From Candidatus Bipolaricaulota bacterium (GTDB lineage Bacteria; Bipolaricaulota; Bipolaricaulia; UBA7950; UBA9294): a DNA stretch of 51,924 bases. Below the pieces are notes generated by a model. The model had not been told where the DNA came from, did not search any database, and saw nothing but the letters and a program-made list of their open reading frames with translations. A program made the translations under genes and the position numbers. This document shows, piece after piece, positions 14,262 through 22,007 of the stretch. The stretch lies in assembly GCA_028277345.1 (NCBI GenBank), contig JANQGM010000004.1, positions 1-51,924 of the forward strand. Reading direction: 5' to 3'. The number at the start of each line of letters is the position of its first letter. Position 1 is the stretch's first letter.

Positions 14262-15416
14262 CTACTTCCCAAGCTGCTTGATGGTGGGGAGCATGAGATC
14301 CATATAGACATCCGCGAGATTGTAGCCATTGATTGCACCGGAAATGATCGTCCCCGGCTCCGGAGCCACGTACATGACGGAGCAATAACCCACGGCGCCC
14401 CCCGCATGCCCAATGTAGTTGACTCCGCCAATCTCATAGCGCTCCACACCGAGACCGTACCAATAGGGGAATCCGTTGTCGTCCGGTGCATCCACGAAAT
14501 CGAGCATCTCGTCCAAGGTGCTTGGCGAGGTGAACAGCTCGCCGTTCAGCAAGGCGGCGATGAAGCGCACCAGATCCTCGGTTGTCGAGAACATCGCGTT
14601 TCCTCCCGCTGCTCCGGCCATGGACGGATCGGTCAGCGTCGTATCCAACACTTCGCGTCCGAGCTTCACATATCCGCGGGCCATCTGGGGCGTGACTGCC
14701 GCATCGGCGGGCGAACGAGCGATGGTGTTCGAGAGGCTCAGTGGCCCAAGAATGCGTTCACGAACCTGGGCGATCCACGAGAGCCCGGTGAGTTCTTTGA
14801 TGATTATGCCCAGAAGCGTGTAGTCCGTGTTTGAGTAGGCGAACCCGTTCCCCGGCTCGAAGAGCATGCCTTGGGCAAAGGCGATGGTCAGAAGCTCCTC
14901 GTCACCCCAGACTCGTGATGGATCCTCGACAATCTGCAGGATGACAGCTTCGGTCAACCATTCCGGCAGACCACTCGTGTGATTGAGGAGCATGCGAACG
15001 GTGATTTCGTCAGCATGAGGAACGTCGATGGAGAGGTCTGTCGGCAGGTAGTTGTTGATCGTGGCATCAAGATCGATGACCCCCTCCTCCATCAATTGCA
15101 GCACGACGGCGGCTACGAAGGTCTTGGTGATGCTGCCGATACCGAATTGGCTGTCGACGGCCATCGGTTGATCTGCGGCTGTGTCCGCCAGCCCCGCGCT
15201 GCCGGACCACCTGCCCGATGGCTCGAAGTCGACGGTGAGAATCATGCCGGGATAGATGCTGCGTCGGCGTTCGACGCCTCGATCGAGCACCCGCTGAAGT
15301 CGAACATCGATCGGCGCAGGCTCGCGCTGCAGCGCACCGAGGATATCACCGGTTGCGCCAAGGAGTACGCCAACAGCCGCCAAACCAATCAACACGTATC
15401 CGATGATTCCTTTCAT
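14262..15416 (-). CDS. Beta-lactamase-fold serine hydrolase (class C/esterase type)
   Basis: 384 residues with an N-terminal hydrophobic anchor (about 4-22), so membrane-attached or exported. The catalytic triad motifs are complete: S95-I-T-K98 (SxxK), Y194-S-N196 (YxN) and H337-A-G339 (HxG in place of KTG). This pattern is typical of class C-like esterases, D-alanyl-D-alanine peptidase homologues and EstB-type enzymes; true beta-lactam hydrolysis cannot be inferred. It is the first gene of a probable two-gene unit with the acyltransferase. The start ATG 15414-15416 is clear; upstream is a divergent gap of about 140 nt to the zinc-ribbon gene. Confidence 0.88.
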   Translation of the reverse strand: MKGIIGYVLIGLAAVGVLLGATGDILGALQREPAPIDVRLQRVLDRGVERRRSIYPGMILTVDFEPSGRWSGSAGLADTAADQPMAVDSQFGIGSITKTFVAAVVLQLMEEGVIDLDATINNYLPTDLSIDVPHADEITVRMLLNHTSGLPEWLTEAVILQIVEDPSRVWGDEELLTIAFAQGMLFEPGNGFAYSNTDYTLLGIIIKELTGLSWIAQVRERILGPLSLSNTIARSPADAAVTPQMARGYVKLGREVLDTTLTDPSMAGAAGGNAMFSTTEDLVRFIAALLNGELFTSPSTLDEMLDFVDAPDDNGFPYWYGLGVERYEIGGVNYIGHAGGAVGYCSVMYVAPEPGTIISGAINGYNLADVYMDLMLPTIKQLGK

Positions 15417-15558
15417 GAATGCCTCCGTATTCGCTGCAAATCACTCATTCGTCTCCGATCGTACGCTGAGATCCACACAAAACCTACATATTTGACGCGA
15501 CACTCGGATTTCACCACGTCGTACATACGTTACCTAACGCTTGACGGAGGTGATCGGT

Positions 15559-15894
15559 ATGCTCGGCAACAACGTTGGCGGAATTCCGGGACTTGACCTG
15601 ATTCTTCAGCATCAGTACTTGCTTTGGCTCTATGAGCGTGAGCAGGAAACTGAACAGCGGGCCATGGTTATTCGTGGTGTCTCTTGGCTTCGCGATCCGT
15701 CATCGGAGCCTTCGGCCAATCCGGCTGGAGTCCCTCCTGAGGTGGCTTCCTGGACGTGCCCCCGATGCCGCTCCCATCGCTGCATCTGCACGAATCCGGG
15801 CAATCTGCAAGATCCCATCTATACATGTGCGGTCTGCGGATACAGCTTCCACAAGGAGTCGGCCGATCGCCTCTTGGAGACTGAGGATCAGTAG
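15559..15894 (+). CDS. Small zinc-ribbon protein of unknown function
   Basis: 111 residues from ATG 15559, just after the unusually long anti-SD match GGAGGTGATC (15546-15555). The C-terminal half has SWTCPRCRSHRCIC (a CPxC knuckle plus extra Cys) and YTCAVCGYSFHK (CxxCGxxFH), a paired zinc-knuckle ribbon. The N-terminus has a leucine-rich helix LDLILQHQYLLWLYEREQ. A nucleic-acid or protein-contact role is possible. No partner gene on the same strand; a strong hairpin follows. Confidence 0.6.
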   Translation: MLGNNVGGIPGLDLILQHQYLLWLYEREQETEQRAMVIRGVSWLRDPSSEPSANPAGVPPEVASWTCPRCRSHRCICTNPGNLQDPIYTCAVCGYSFHKESADRLLETEDQ

Positions 15895-15926
15895 ATTCAG
15901 GAAAGGCATCTGCTGATCGCACAGGC

Positions 15927-15959
15927 GGCGCACGAGCACCCGGCTCGTGCGCCCGGCTT
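15927..15959 (+). terminator. Hairpin terminator after zinc-ribbon gene
   Basis: A perfect 11-bp GC-rich stem (15927-15937 with 15943-15953, GGCGCACGAGC / GCTCGTGCGCC) around a 5-nt loop, followed by CGGCTTT. It lies between convergent genes and could serve both, though the T-run is short. Confidence 0.55.
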
Positions 15960-16001
15960 TCACTAGGGCGAAGGCTAGAATGCGCTTAATCCAATGGACG
16001 C

Positions 16002-16988
16002 CTAGTCAGAACCCAGGCGTTCGAGCAACTCGGTGGACCAGGTCGCCGAGGTCTCCATATCCTGTGGTCGTTCATTGGCGATCTCGTTGAACAGCACGAG
16101 CAGGCGACGGGGATCGCGCATGAACTCCATCAGCGTTTCTTTGCCGCGATGCAACTCAATCGCCTGAGCCATCTTCCAACCCACCGTGTACCAGGGACCT
16201 TGGACGACGCCGAAGAACGCCATTGCGCTCTCGAACAGCGCTTCTTGGGTTTCGTAGTTCCCATTGAGAACGTCGAGCAAGAAGCCTTCCAGCTTCTTGA
16301 GATCGTCGTCAAAGCCGCTCATCGAGCGATCCCATTCCTCGCGTTCATCAGCGGTGCTTGTGAGATGGGGGTGCGCCTCGGGGCCACCAGCCGCCGCGAG
16401 CATGGCGAAGCCTTCTCCAAATGCCGACAACACATATCGTGCAAAGCGAAGCGGCTTCTCCTCGTCAGGTCCATCTTCGACGCTTTCCTCATCGGCGTGG
16501 CAACTGGCGAGGCCCCAGTGATGGAGTTCATGGATAAGCGTGTTCTCCAGTTTGGCAAGGCGTTGCCCTGGCTTGACGGCCAGGAAAATGGCGGGGTCGG
16601 TACTCAATTCGTAGACGAAGCTGTTCGGTTTCGGCTTGATCACGGGATAGATGGTCCCGCGCAGGTTTGCCTCAGGTGGAAGATAGGCTCGCGTCTTTTC
16701 GACCAGCGACTCAAGATCGATCTGCAAATACAGGTCCAAGCTGGCGTGAAGCTCGCTCGCCTGATGCAAGAGAGCATCTGATGTGGCGAAGTCCTTGAAG
16801 TCGGCTTTGTCGATCGGCACGTTCATGAAGGCTTCTCGATCGGCCAAGCGGCGAAAGCCGTCGCTCTTGAAGAGGGTCCGCCAATCCGACTGATCAATGG
16901 GTTGTCGACGGTTGCGTTTGTCGAGAATCTTCAGAAGGGCGTCGGCTTGGTCCGTGACAAGCCGGATAGCGGGGTTTGGGTCGAGCAT
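16002..16988 (-). CDS. Putative HEXXH zinc metallopeptidase (DUF5700-like)
   Basis: 328 residues, cytoplasmic (no signal peptide seen). The gluzincin-type signature NTLIHELHHWG places zinc ligands at His153 and His157 with catalytic Glu154; a following FGEGFAMLAAAGG supplies Glu192 as probable third ligand. The pattern resembles the DUF5700 family of putative zinc-dependent peptidases. The start ATG 16988 has AAGAGGTGATCGC directly upstream. Substrate unknown. Confidence 0.7.
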   Translation of the reverse strand: MLDPNPAIRLVTDQADALLKILDKRNRRQPIDQSDWRTLFKSDGFRRLADREAFMNVPIDKADFKDFATSDALLHQASELHASLDLYLQIDLESLVEKTRAYLPPEANLRGTIYPVIKPKPNSFVYELSTDPAIFLAVKPGQRLAKLENTLIHELHHWGLASCHADEESVEDGPDEEKPLRFARYVLSAFGEGFAMLAAAGGPEAHPHLTSTADEREEWDRSMSGFDDDLKKLEGFLLDVLNGNYETQEALFESAMAFFGVVQGPWYTVGWKMAQAIELHRGKETLMEFMRDPRRLLVLFNEIANERPQDMETSATWSTELLERLGSD

Positions 16989-17197
16989 GCGATCACCTCT
17001 TATGTGCGTGTCGGATGTGACCGCAGCCGTTCACTTTGATGGTTAGGCTGTCGCTCATAGGATGCGCCCGCTTGCTCTCAGCCAGCCGGATCATTCCCCA
17101 TGTATCGAAGCGATTTCGTTGATCGGGCTTCGCAGAAGGAGCCATCCACACCCCTGGAGTTGCGTGTGCAATGCTCAGCGTGGCTGAGGGGAACTTA

Positions 17198-17293
17198 TTA
17201 CCTCTGAAGTTTTCGCCACAGGCGCACAACGAACCAGAGAACGAGGCACAGAAGCGCTAGATTGATCAACGATGTAAGGAGCGTGTAATTCAC
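17198..17293 (-). CDS. 31-residue single-pass membrane peptide
   Basis: Starts at GTG 17293, three nt after a near-perfect AAGGAGGTGAG. The peptide is NYTLLTSLINLALLCLVLW then FVVRLWRKLQR: one transmembrane helix (about residues 5-23) followed by a positively charged end, predicting an N-out, C-in orientation. It lies divergent to the secreted beta-helix gene. Small proteins like this are often missed; the ribosome site is the main evidence that it is expressed. Confidence 0.5.
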   Translation of the reverse strand: MNYTLLTSLINLALLCLVLWFVVRLWRKLQR

Positions 17294-17318
17294 GATCTCA
17301 CCTCCTTGTGAGGATACG

Positions 17319-17324
17319 TATAAT
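17319..17324 (+). promoter_or_regulatory. Candidate -10 box for beta-helix gene
   Basis: A consensus TATAAT 43 nt before the ATG of the beta-helix gene. No good -35 is seen at 17 nt, so the call is weak. Confidence 0.3.
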
Positions 17325-17366
17325 GCGGGCAAGTCACCAGCTTCTAGGGTGAGAGGAGGCCAGTGG

Positions 17367-18263
17367 ATGAAGAGATGTATCGTGGGATGGACGATGGCGG
17401 CTTTGCTGCTCGCGGGGAGTGGCAGCGTGTGTGCGGACGTGCTCATTGTTTCACACGCAGAGAGTGAGTTTACGTCGATCCAAGCGGCCGTCGATCAGGC
17501 GGCTCCTGGGGATACGATCGTTGTCCGCTCCGGTCTCTATACAGAGAACGTGTTGATCGAAAAACCGCTTACCCTGGTGGGAAGCGGCGATGTGACGCTC
17601 GTTCCCGGCATGGAACAACAAGCCGTCCTGCATGTCTACGAAGTGGAGGGGGTTGCCATCTCTGGCTTCGAGATTCGTGCGGCATTTGTCGGAATTCGCG
17701 TATATCAGTCACGATGCGATATCGGCAATTGCATCATTCAGGCGAGCGATGCCGGGATCTCCGTCTCGCTGACAGACAGCGTCCTTCAGGTGGGGCTTTA
17801 TGGTAACGATATCCACGGCAGTGGCGTTGGCATTCGCATTGTCGGCAATGGGCAGGTGACCATTGCCGATGGTTCGCTCGAGGACAACGTTACAGGAGTT
17901 GTGATTGGCGGCATTGGCGAGACGATCCTTGCGAACTGTCGAGTAACCGATTGCTTCGAAGGAATTGTCGCGGCTCAAAGCACGCATATCGTGCTTGCTT
18001 CGACGAGCATTCATGGCATCGAAAGCGGCATTCGAATGGATCAGCCGCCGCTTGCAGGATTCGCGGGCTCCCTCACCCTTATCGATTCGTCCATTATCGG
18101 ATGTCAGAAATGGGCGATGACCTTTTCCTCATCGTCTGCCAACGACGTGAGCGAAGTGGTCGTTTCCATCCGCGGTGTGGGCAACTCCATCATCAGCGGT
18201 GATGCGGGCCTGGTTTACCCGACAGATCTCGCTCTGCCTGACGGTTTCTTCGCGACCGACTAG
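17367..18263 (+). CDS. Secreted right-handed beta-helix protein (NosD/pectate-lyase-like fold)
   Basis: 298 residues from ATG 17367, seven nt after GAGGAGG. A signal peptide (KRCIVGWTMAALLLAGSGSVCA) with cleavage near residue 24 points to export. It then has FTSIQAAVDQAAPGDTIVV, the typical entry to right-handed parallel beta-helices, followed by repeated strands (GIRVYQSRCDIGNCIIQ, GIRIVGNGQVTIADG, GIESGIRMDQ) at about 22-24-residue spacing. Proteins of this type bind or cleave polysaccharides, but no catalytic site is recognisable. Confidence 0.8.
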   Translation: MKRCIVGWTMAALLLAGSGSVCADVLIVSHAESEFTSIQAAVDQAAPGDTIVVRSGLYTENVLIEKPLTLVGSGDVTLVPGMEQQAVLHVYEVEGVAISGFEIRAAFVGIRVYQSRCDIGNCIIQASDAGISVSLTDSVLQVGLYGNDIHGSGVGIRIVGNGQVTIADGSLEDNVTGVVIGGIGETILANCRVTDCFEGIVAAQSTHIVLASTSIHGIESGIRMDQPPLAGFAGSLTLIDSSIIGCQKWAMTFSSSSANDVSEVVVSIRGVGNSIISGDAGLVYPTDLALPDGFFATD

Positions 18264-18372
18264 CGAACCTCCGCTGCGTCAGCCGTACAGGTCTCGCTCC
18301 GCTCCCGGGGAAGTACGTCGGGTTGGGTGCAATGTCTTTGGTGTGCCGAAGGATTCCGGACTCGTTTTTGTA

Positions 18373-19143
18373 TTAGGATCTGAACTCGATGACCAGTTCA
18401 TTCCCCTCCCCATACGGTTCTCCGCTGTATCCTCCCCATTGGCCGGTGATGGTGAATCCGGCGGATCGGATCAGATCGCGAAACTCATCCGGATAGAACA
18501 CGCGCATGGGAATGGGGAGAACGGCTTCTTCCAGCATTTGCTCTCCGCGCCACCGCCTGTAGATGAGTTCGGGATAGAGCACTAGTGGGTTTTCGACGAG
18601 GCGTCGCCGGACATCATGGCAGGTCATGCGTTCGCCATTCTTCTCGATTTCCCAAGCGAGGCTCTCCTCTTCGGTGACCCAGGTTTTCAGCAACTGATCC
18701 AAGGGGCGAAACGGGTGGAACACGTTGAGAATGCATCGTCCATCGGGGGTCAAGTGCTTGCGGATGCAGTGGAATAAGCCGTCCAGTTGCGCGTCCGTTT
18801 CGAGGTTCTGGATGACGCGGAAGGGGGCGATGATCCGGTCGAACGTCTGATGAAGGGTGAAGCTCGTCATGTCCGCGTGTTGGACGAGAATTTGCTGGCG
18901 AGTCAAGGAAGCATGGGCGATCTTCTTCTCACACAACTCCAACATGGCTTCGGAGAGGTCCAAGCCGTGGACGAAATGACCGTGTTGCGAAAGCGGGATG
19001 GAGACTCGGCCTGTTCCACACCCAAGCTCCAGAACGCGAGCCTTTGGGTCCGACAGGAGGTTGAGATAGAACTCGATGTCTCCAAGGCGCGCAGGATTCA
19101 GGTCATAGTAGCGGGCGGCCTCGGCGCGTAGGTCCAGGGGCAT
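18373..19143 (-). CDS. Class I SAM-dependent methyltransferase
   Basis: 256 residues from ATG 19143, five nt after AAAGGAG. Motif I RVLELGCGTGRVSIPL at 36-51 and motif II acidic residue in HGLDLS near 59 define a Methyltransf_25/11-type Rossmann domain. The C-terminal part (YRRWRGEQMLEEAV, GQWGGYSGEPYGEGNELVIEF) is typical of small-molecule methyltransferases of unknown substrate. Single gene. Confidence 0.82.
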   Translation of the reverse strand: MPLDLRAEAARYYDLNPARLGDIEFYLNLLSDPKARVLELGCGTGRVSIPLSQHGHFVHGLDLSEAMLELCEKKIAHASLTRQQILVQHADMTSFTLHQTFDRIIAPFRVIQNLETDAQLDGLFHCIRKHLTPDGRCILNVFHPFRPLDQLLKTWVTEEESLAWEIEKNGERMTCHDVRRRLVENPLVLYPELIYRRWRGEQMLEEAVLPIPMRVFYPDEFRDLIRSAGFTITGQWGGYSGEPYGEGNELVIEFRS

Positions 19144-19266
19144 GTTGACTCCTTTAGTTACCTGCAGACTTGTTGGATGCAGAGCATACGAGAGTTGAGC
19201 GCAGTGCTCTATACGTATTGATCCCCCCCGGTCGTGTGTCAGCGAAGTGAAGGCGTCGGAAAAGGG

Positions 19267-19422
19267 CGGGTGGTCGCCGACGATGTTCACGTTGGCAACG
19301 GCTCGGCATCGATGGAGGAAGATGTGTTGCCATTAGCCGAAGCGTGCTGCGATATTGGTGCATGGATTCACAACGCATATCCGCGCCTTATCGACGAGAT
19401 GGGGAGCCAGTATACGCATTGA
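19267..19422 (+). pseudogene. C-terminal fragment of a HEPN gene (fossil)
   Basis: The plus frame encodes ADDVHVGNGSASMEEDVLP, LAEACCDIGAWIHNAYPRLIDEM and a stop. This aligns with the C-terminus of the HEPN protein at 12551 (ADYIRVGEVSESMVEEALM, FAESCCTRVRKWIDANHGHLIEG): shared AD, VG, SM-EE, AE-CC, WI and LI positions. The catalytic Arg and His are not kept. No start or N-terminal half is present upstream. It is a decayed paralogue in the gap before the penicillin-acylase gene. Confidence 0.55.
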
Positions 19423-19501
19423 CCGTGCATTGACTGCGCGTTGATTGCTCACGACACCCCCCTCTTCTAGAGTGGAACATCTGCGATCCGAGGTGAGTCC
19501 C

Positions 19502-21928
19502 ATGCATCGATCAACCCGCCGATTCAGCGTCTCAACACTCCTTCTGCTCGTTCTTCTCATCGCCGCCCTCTCATTGCTGGGGATCGCCCCGGAGGATCCC
19601 CAGCCCATTGAGATCCTCCGAGATGAATGGGGGGTTCCGCACGTGTTCGCGGAGACGGACGAAGGCGCTATGTTCGGGCTGGGCTACGCGAGCGCTGAGG
19701 ATCGAATGCTCCAAATGGAGTATTGCCGCCGCATCGTGCAGGGGCGAATCTCCGAAATGCTGGGGTTGATCGGAAGTCCCGGCAAGACGACGCTGGAGTC
19801 CGATATGAAGTATCGGCACATGGGCACCTATGCGTTTTTGGAGACCGTCGCTGAGCAGCTGGATGAAGGGTCGCGGCGATTGCTTCAGGCCTATGCCGAT
19901 GGCGTCAATCATTATCTGCGCGTCACGGACGACCTGCATCCGTTGTTCGCCGAGTTTGGGATTCGCCCGGAACGATGGCGGCCCGCGGACAGCCTCGCGG
20001 TTTGGAATCGGATCGCCGTTTTCTTCAGCCCGTCGTGGACCGGAGAAGCCAAACGGTTGCATGACTATGAAGATCTGCTCAGACAGGGACTGACCGCAGA
20101 GGAGGCGGTGAATGAACTGACGTCCGAGCGCATCATCGATGAAGACGCGGCCGTCGTTCAGCTCAGCGACGTCGATCCTGCGTTCCTTGCCGCTCTCGAA
20201 GACTATCTCGATGCCATGGGACTTGAGACGATCCCGACGTTGTGGGCAAGCAGCGAACCGAGGCCCACCTTCAGCCATGCCTGGGTTGTGGGAGGCGATC
20301 GCACGACAACGGGCGCCGCCGTACTCCATTCCGACCCACAAACGACGGTGCGCAATCCCTCGGTCTGGTACGAATCCCACGTGGTTGGCGAGACGTTCGA
20401 TGCTCGAGGAATCGGCGTTGCCGGATGTCCTGGGTTCCTGATCGGCTGGAACCGGGATGTGGCGTGGGGCGCGACGGCGCTGGGCGCCGATCTCTCCGAC
20501 ATTTTCCGGTTGGACGTCTCCACGAGAGAACGCGACAGCTATCGCTACGATGGAGCGAACTATCCCGTGGAGACGTGGCAGGAGACGATCCCCGTTCGAA
20601 ACGCGCGTCCGGCGACGATCACGCTGAAGCGTACGCATCTTGGCCCCGTTGTAACGGATTTGGTGACGCATGCGTTGCCGGGCGAAGAGTACATCCTGCG
20701 AACCATCGATCAGTACTATGAGGATCGCCACACGGTTCAGGGATTGCTGGCGATGATGCGGGCGTCCGATGCACTAGAGTTGGGACATGCGCTGGAGTCA
20801 TGGTTTTCACCGGGCGTGCATACGCTGTACGGCGATGCAGATGGGACGATCGGGTATTGGACCAATGCGGGGATTCCCGTGCGATCCCCCGCCAGCCCGT
20901 TCGGCGGTTCGGCGGCCCAAGATGGGAGCACGAGCGCAACGGACTGGATCGATATCATTCCCCATGCGCTGCTTCCCCACGTCATCAATCCCGCAGCAGG
21001 CGTTCTCTTCTCCGGCAATCACCTTCCAGTGGGAAGTTGGTACCCATTATCGCTTGGTGTGGGAACGGGAGGATCGGGTGATTCGCAGCGCTCGTGGCGG
21101 TTGCGCGAGCTGCTGAGCGGTGATGCGATGTACGAGCCGGAAGACGTGCTCGCCATGCACTACGACGATGTGAACTCAGCCATCCGGTCCATCCTGCGGG
21201 CCGGGTTTCAGGCGCGGGCGATGGGCCAGCCCTTGAGCCCGAACGCCTCTGAGTGCCTGGAGGTTCTGTCCGAGTGGGTCGCGAATGGCGCGCATTGCGA
21301 CTCGAATGAAGCCTCTTTTGCGGCCGCCTATCACATCGCGCGTGGGTTCCGAGAGCCTCAGGCGGGGGAGCTGTACGTTCGATACGGTGGGGGAGACGGC
21401 GGGTTGTGCGCATTCCTGAAGGACTTCAACGCACGACTTGATGCAAACTCCGGCTTGCTCTTGGATGCCGCCGAGCTTGCCTACATTGATGCGTCGTTGG
21501 CTGCGGGATGGAGCACGGCCATCTCCAAGTATGGAACGGAGCCGGACCTGTGGCGCGATGCCTTCCGATCCAGTACCGCGACCTTGCCCCTACCCTACGG
21601 AGTAAATCTGGAGGGATTCCCCACGTTGGATCGGGACCTTAATCTCACCAGCGACCCGCTCTCTGCTCCAGAAGGCTCGACGATCTGGGCTCAGCGGGGA
21701 AACTCCTACTCTCAATGGGTGAATCTAGCCGATATCAACGCCTCGCTGGCATTGCTGCCGTTGGGAAGCACCGAACGTCTGGGCAGCGATTTCTATCTCG
21801 CAGAAAAAGCGGCTTGGGAACGTGGAACGATGCGGCCGTCTCCCTTGGATCGGGCGGAGATTGAGGTCTTGGAAGCAACGTCCATGACGCTATCCTACCC
21901 CGCATCGGACTCGCCGGCCTCTGATTGA
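19502..21928 (+). CDS. Penicillin-acylase-family Ntn hydrolase
   Basis: 808 residues from ATG 19502, four nt after GAGGTGAG. A hydrophobic signal (about 10-28) directs it outside the cytoplasm. The alpha-chain start IEILRDEWGVPHVFAETDE and GYASAEDRMLQMEYCRR are family hallmarks. The proposed autocatalytic processing site is before Ser258 in FSHAWVVGGDRTTTGAAVL, which would become the N-terminal nucleophile of the beta chain; LHSDPQTTVRNPSVWYE follows as expected. Family members cleave amides such as N-acyl-homoserine lactones, beta-lactam side chains or cyclic lipopeptides; substrate not predictable. His follows the nucleophile where Asn is commonest. Confidence 0.88.
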   Translation: MHRSTRRFSVSTLLLLVLLIAALSLLGIAPEDPQPIEILRDEWGVPHVFAETDEGAMFGLGYASAEDRMLQMEYCRRIVQGRISEMLGLIGSPGKTTLESDMKYRHMGTYAFLETVAEQLDEGSRRLLQAYADGVNHYLRVTDDLHPLFAEFGIRPERWRPADSLAVWNRIAVFFSPSWTGEAKRLHDYEDLLRQGLTAEEAVNELTSERIIDEDAAVVQLSDVDPAFLAALEDYLDAMGLETIPTLWASSEPRPTFSHAWVVGGDRTTTGAAVLHSDPQTTVRNPSVWYESHVVGETFDARGIGVAGCPGFLIGWNRDVAWGATALGADLSDIFRLDVSTRERDSYRYDGANYPVETWQETIPVRNARPATITLKRTHLGPVVTDLVTHALPGEEYILRTIDQYYEDRHTVQGLLAMMRASDALELGHALESWFSPGVHTLYGDADGTIGYWTNAGIPVRSPASPFGGSAAQDGSTSATDWIDIIPHALLPHVINPAAGVLFSGNHLPVGSWYPLSLGVGTGGSGDSQRSWRLRELLSGDAMYEPEDVLAMHYDDVNSAIRSILRAGFQARAMGQPLSPNASECLEVLSEWVANGAHCDSNEASFAAAYHIARGFREPQAGELYVRYGGGDGGLCAFLKDFNARLDANSGLLLDAAELAYIDASLAAGWSTAISKYGTEPDLWRDAFRSSTATLPLPYGVNLEGFPTLDRDLNLTSDPLSAPEGSTIWAQRGNSYSQWVNLADINASLALLPLGSTERLGSDFYLAEKAAWERGTMRPSPLDRAEIEVLEATSMTLSYPASDSPASD

Positions 21929-22007
21929 ATTTGCACGTGGAACCTCTTGTCCCCACGATGTGTAGGTGGGGAAGGCTAGAATCTGTTAGAGGTTGGCAAG
22001 GGGGACC

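Noticed and set aside
14262..15416. Antibiotic-resistance class C beta-lactamase
   Set aside because: HxG replaces KTG and sequence resembles esterase/peptidase-type relatives; no evidence for beta-lactam use.
16993..17229. Small minus-strand ORF just upstream of the metallopeptidase
   Set aside because: No ribosome site or recognised family; low-complexity composition. Its stop next to the downstream ribosome site may be chance.
19571..20731. Long minus-strand ORF (386 codons) opposite the penicillin-acylase gene
   Set aside because: Antisense shadow; Arg-rich composition and no domain.
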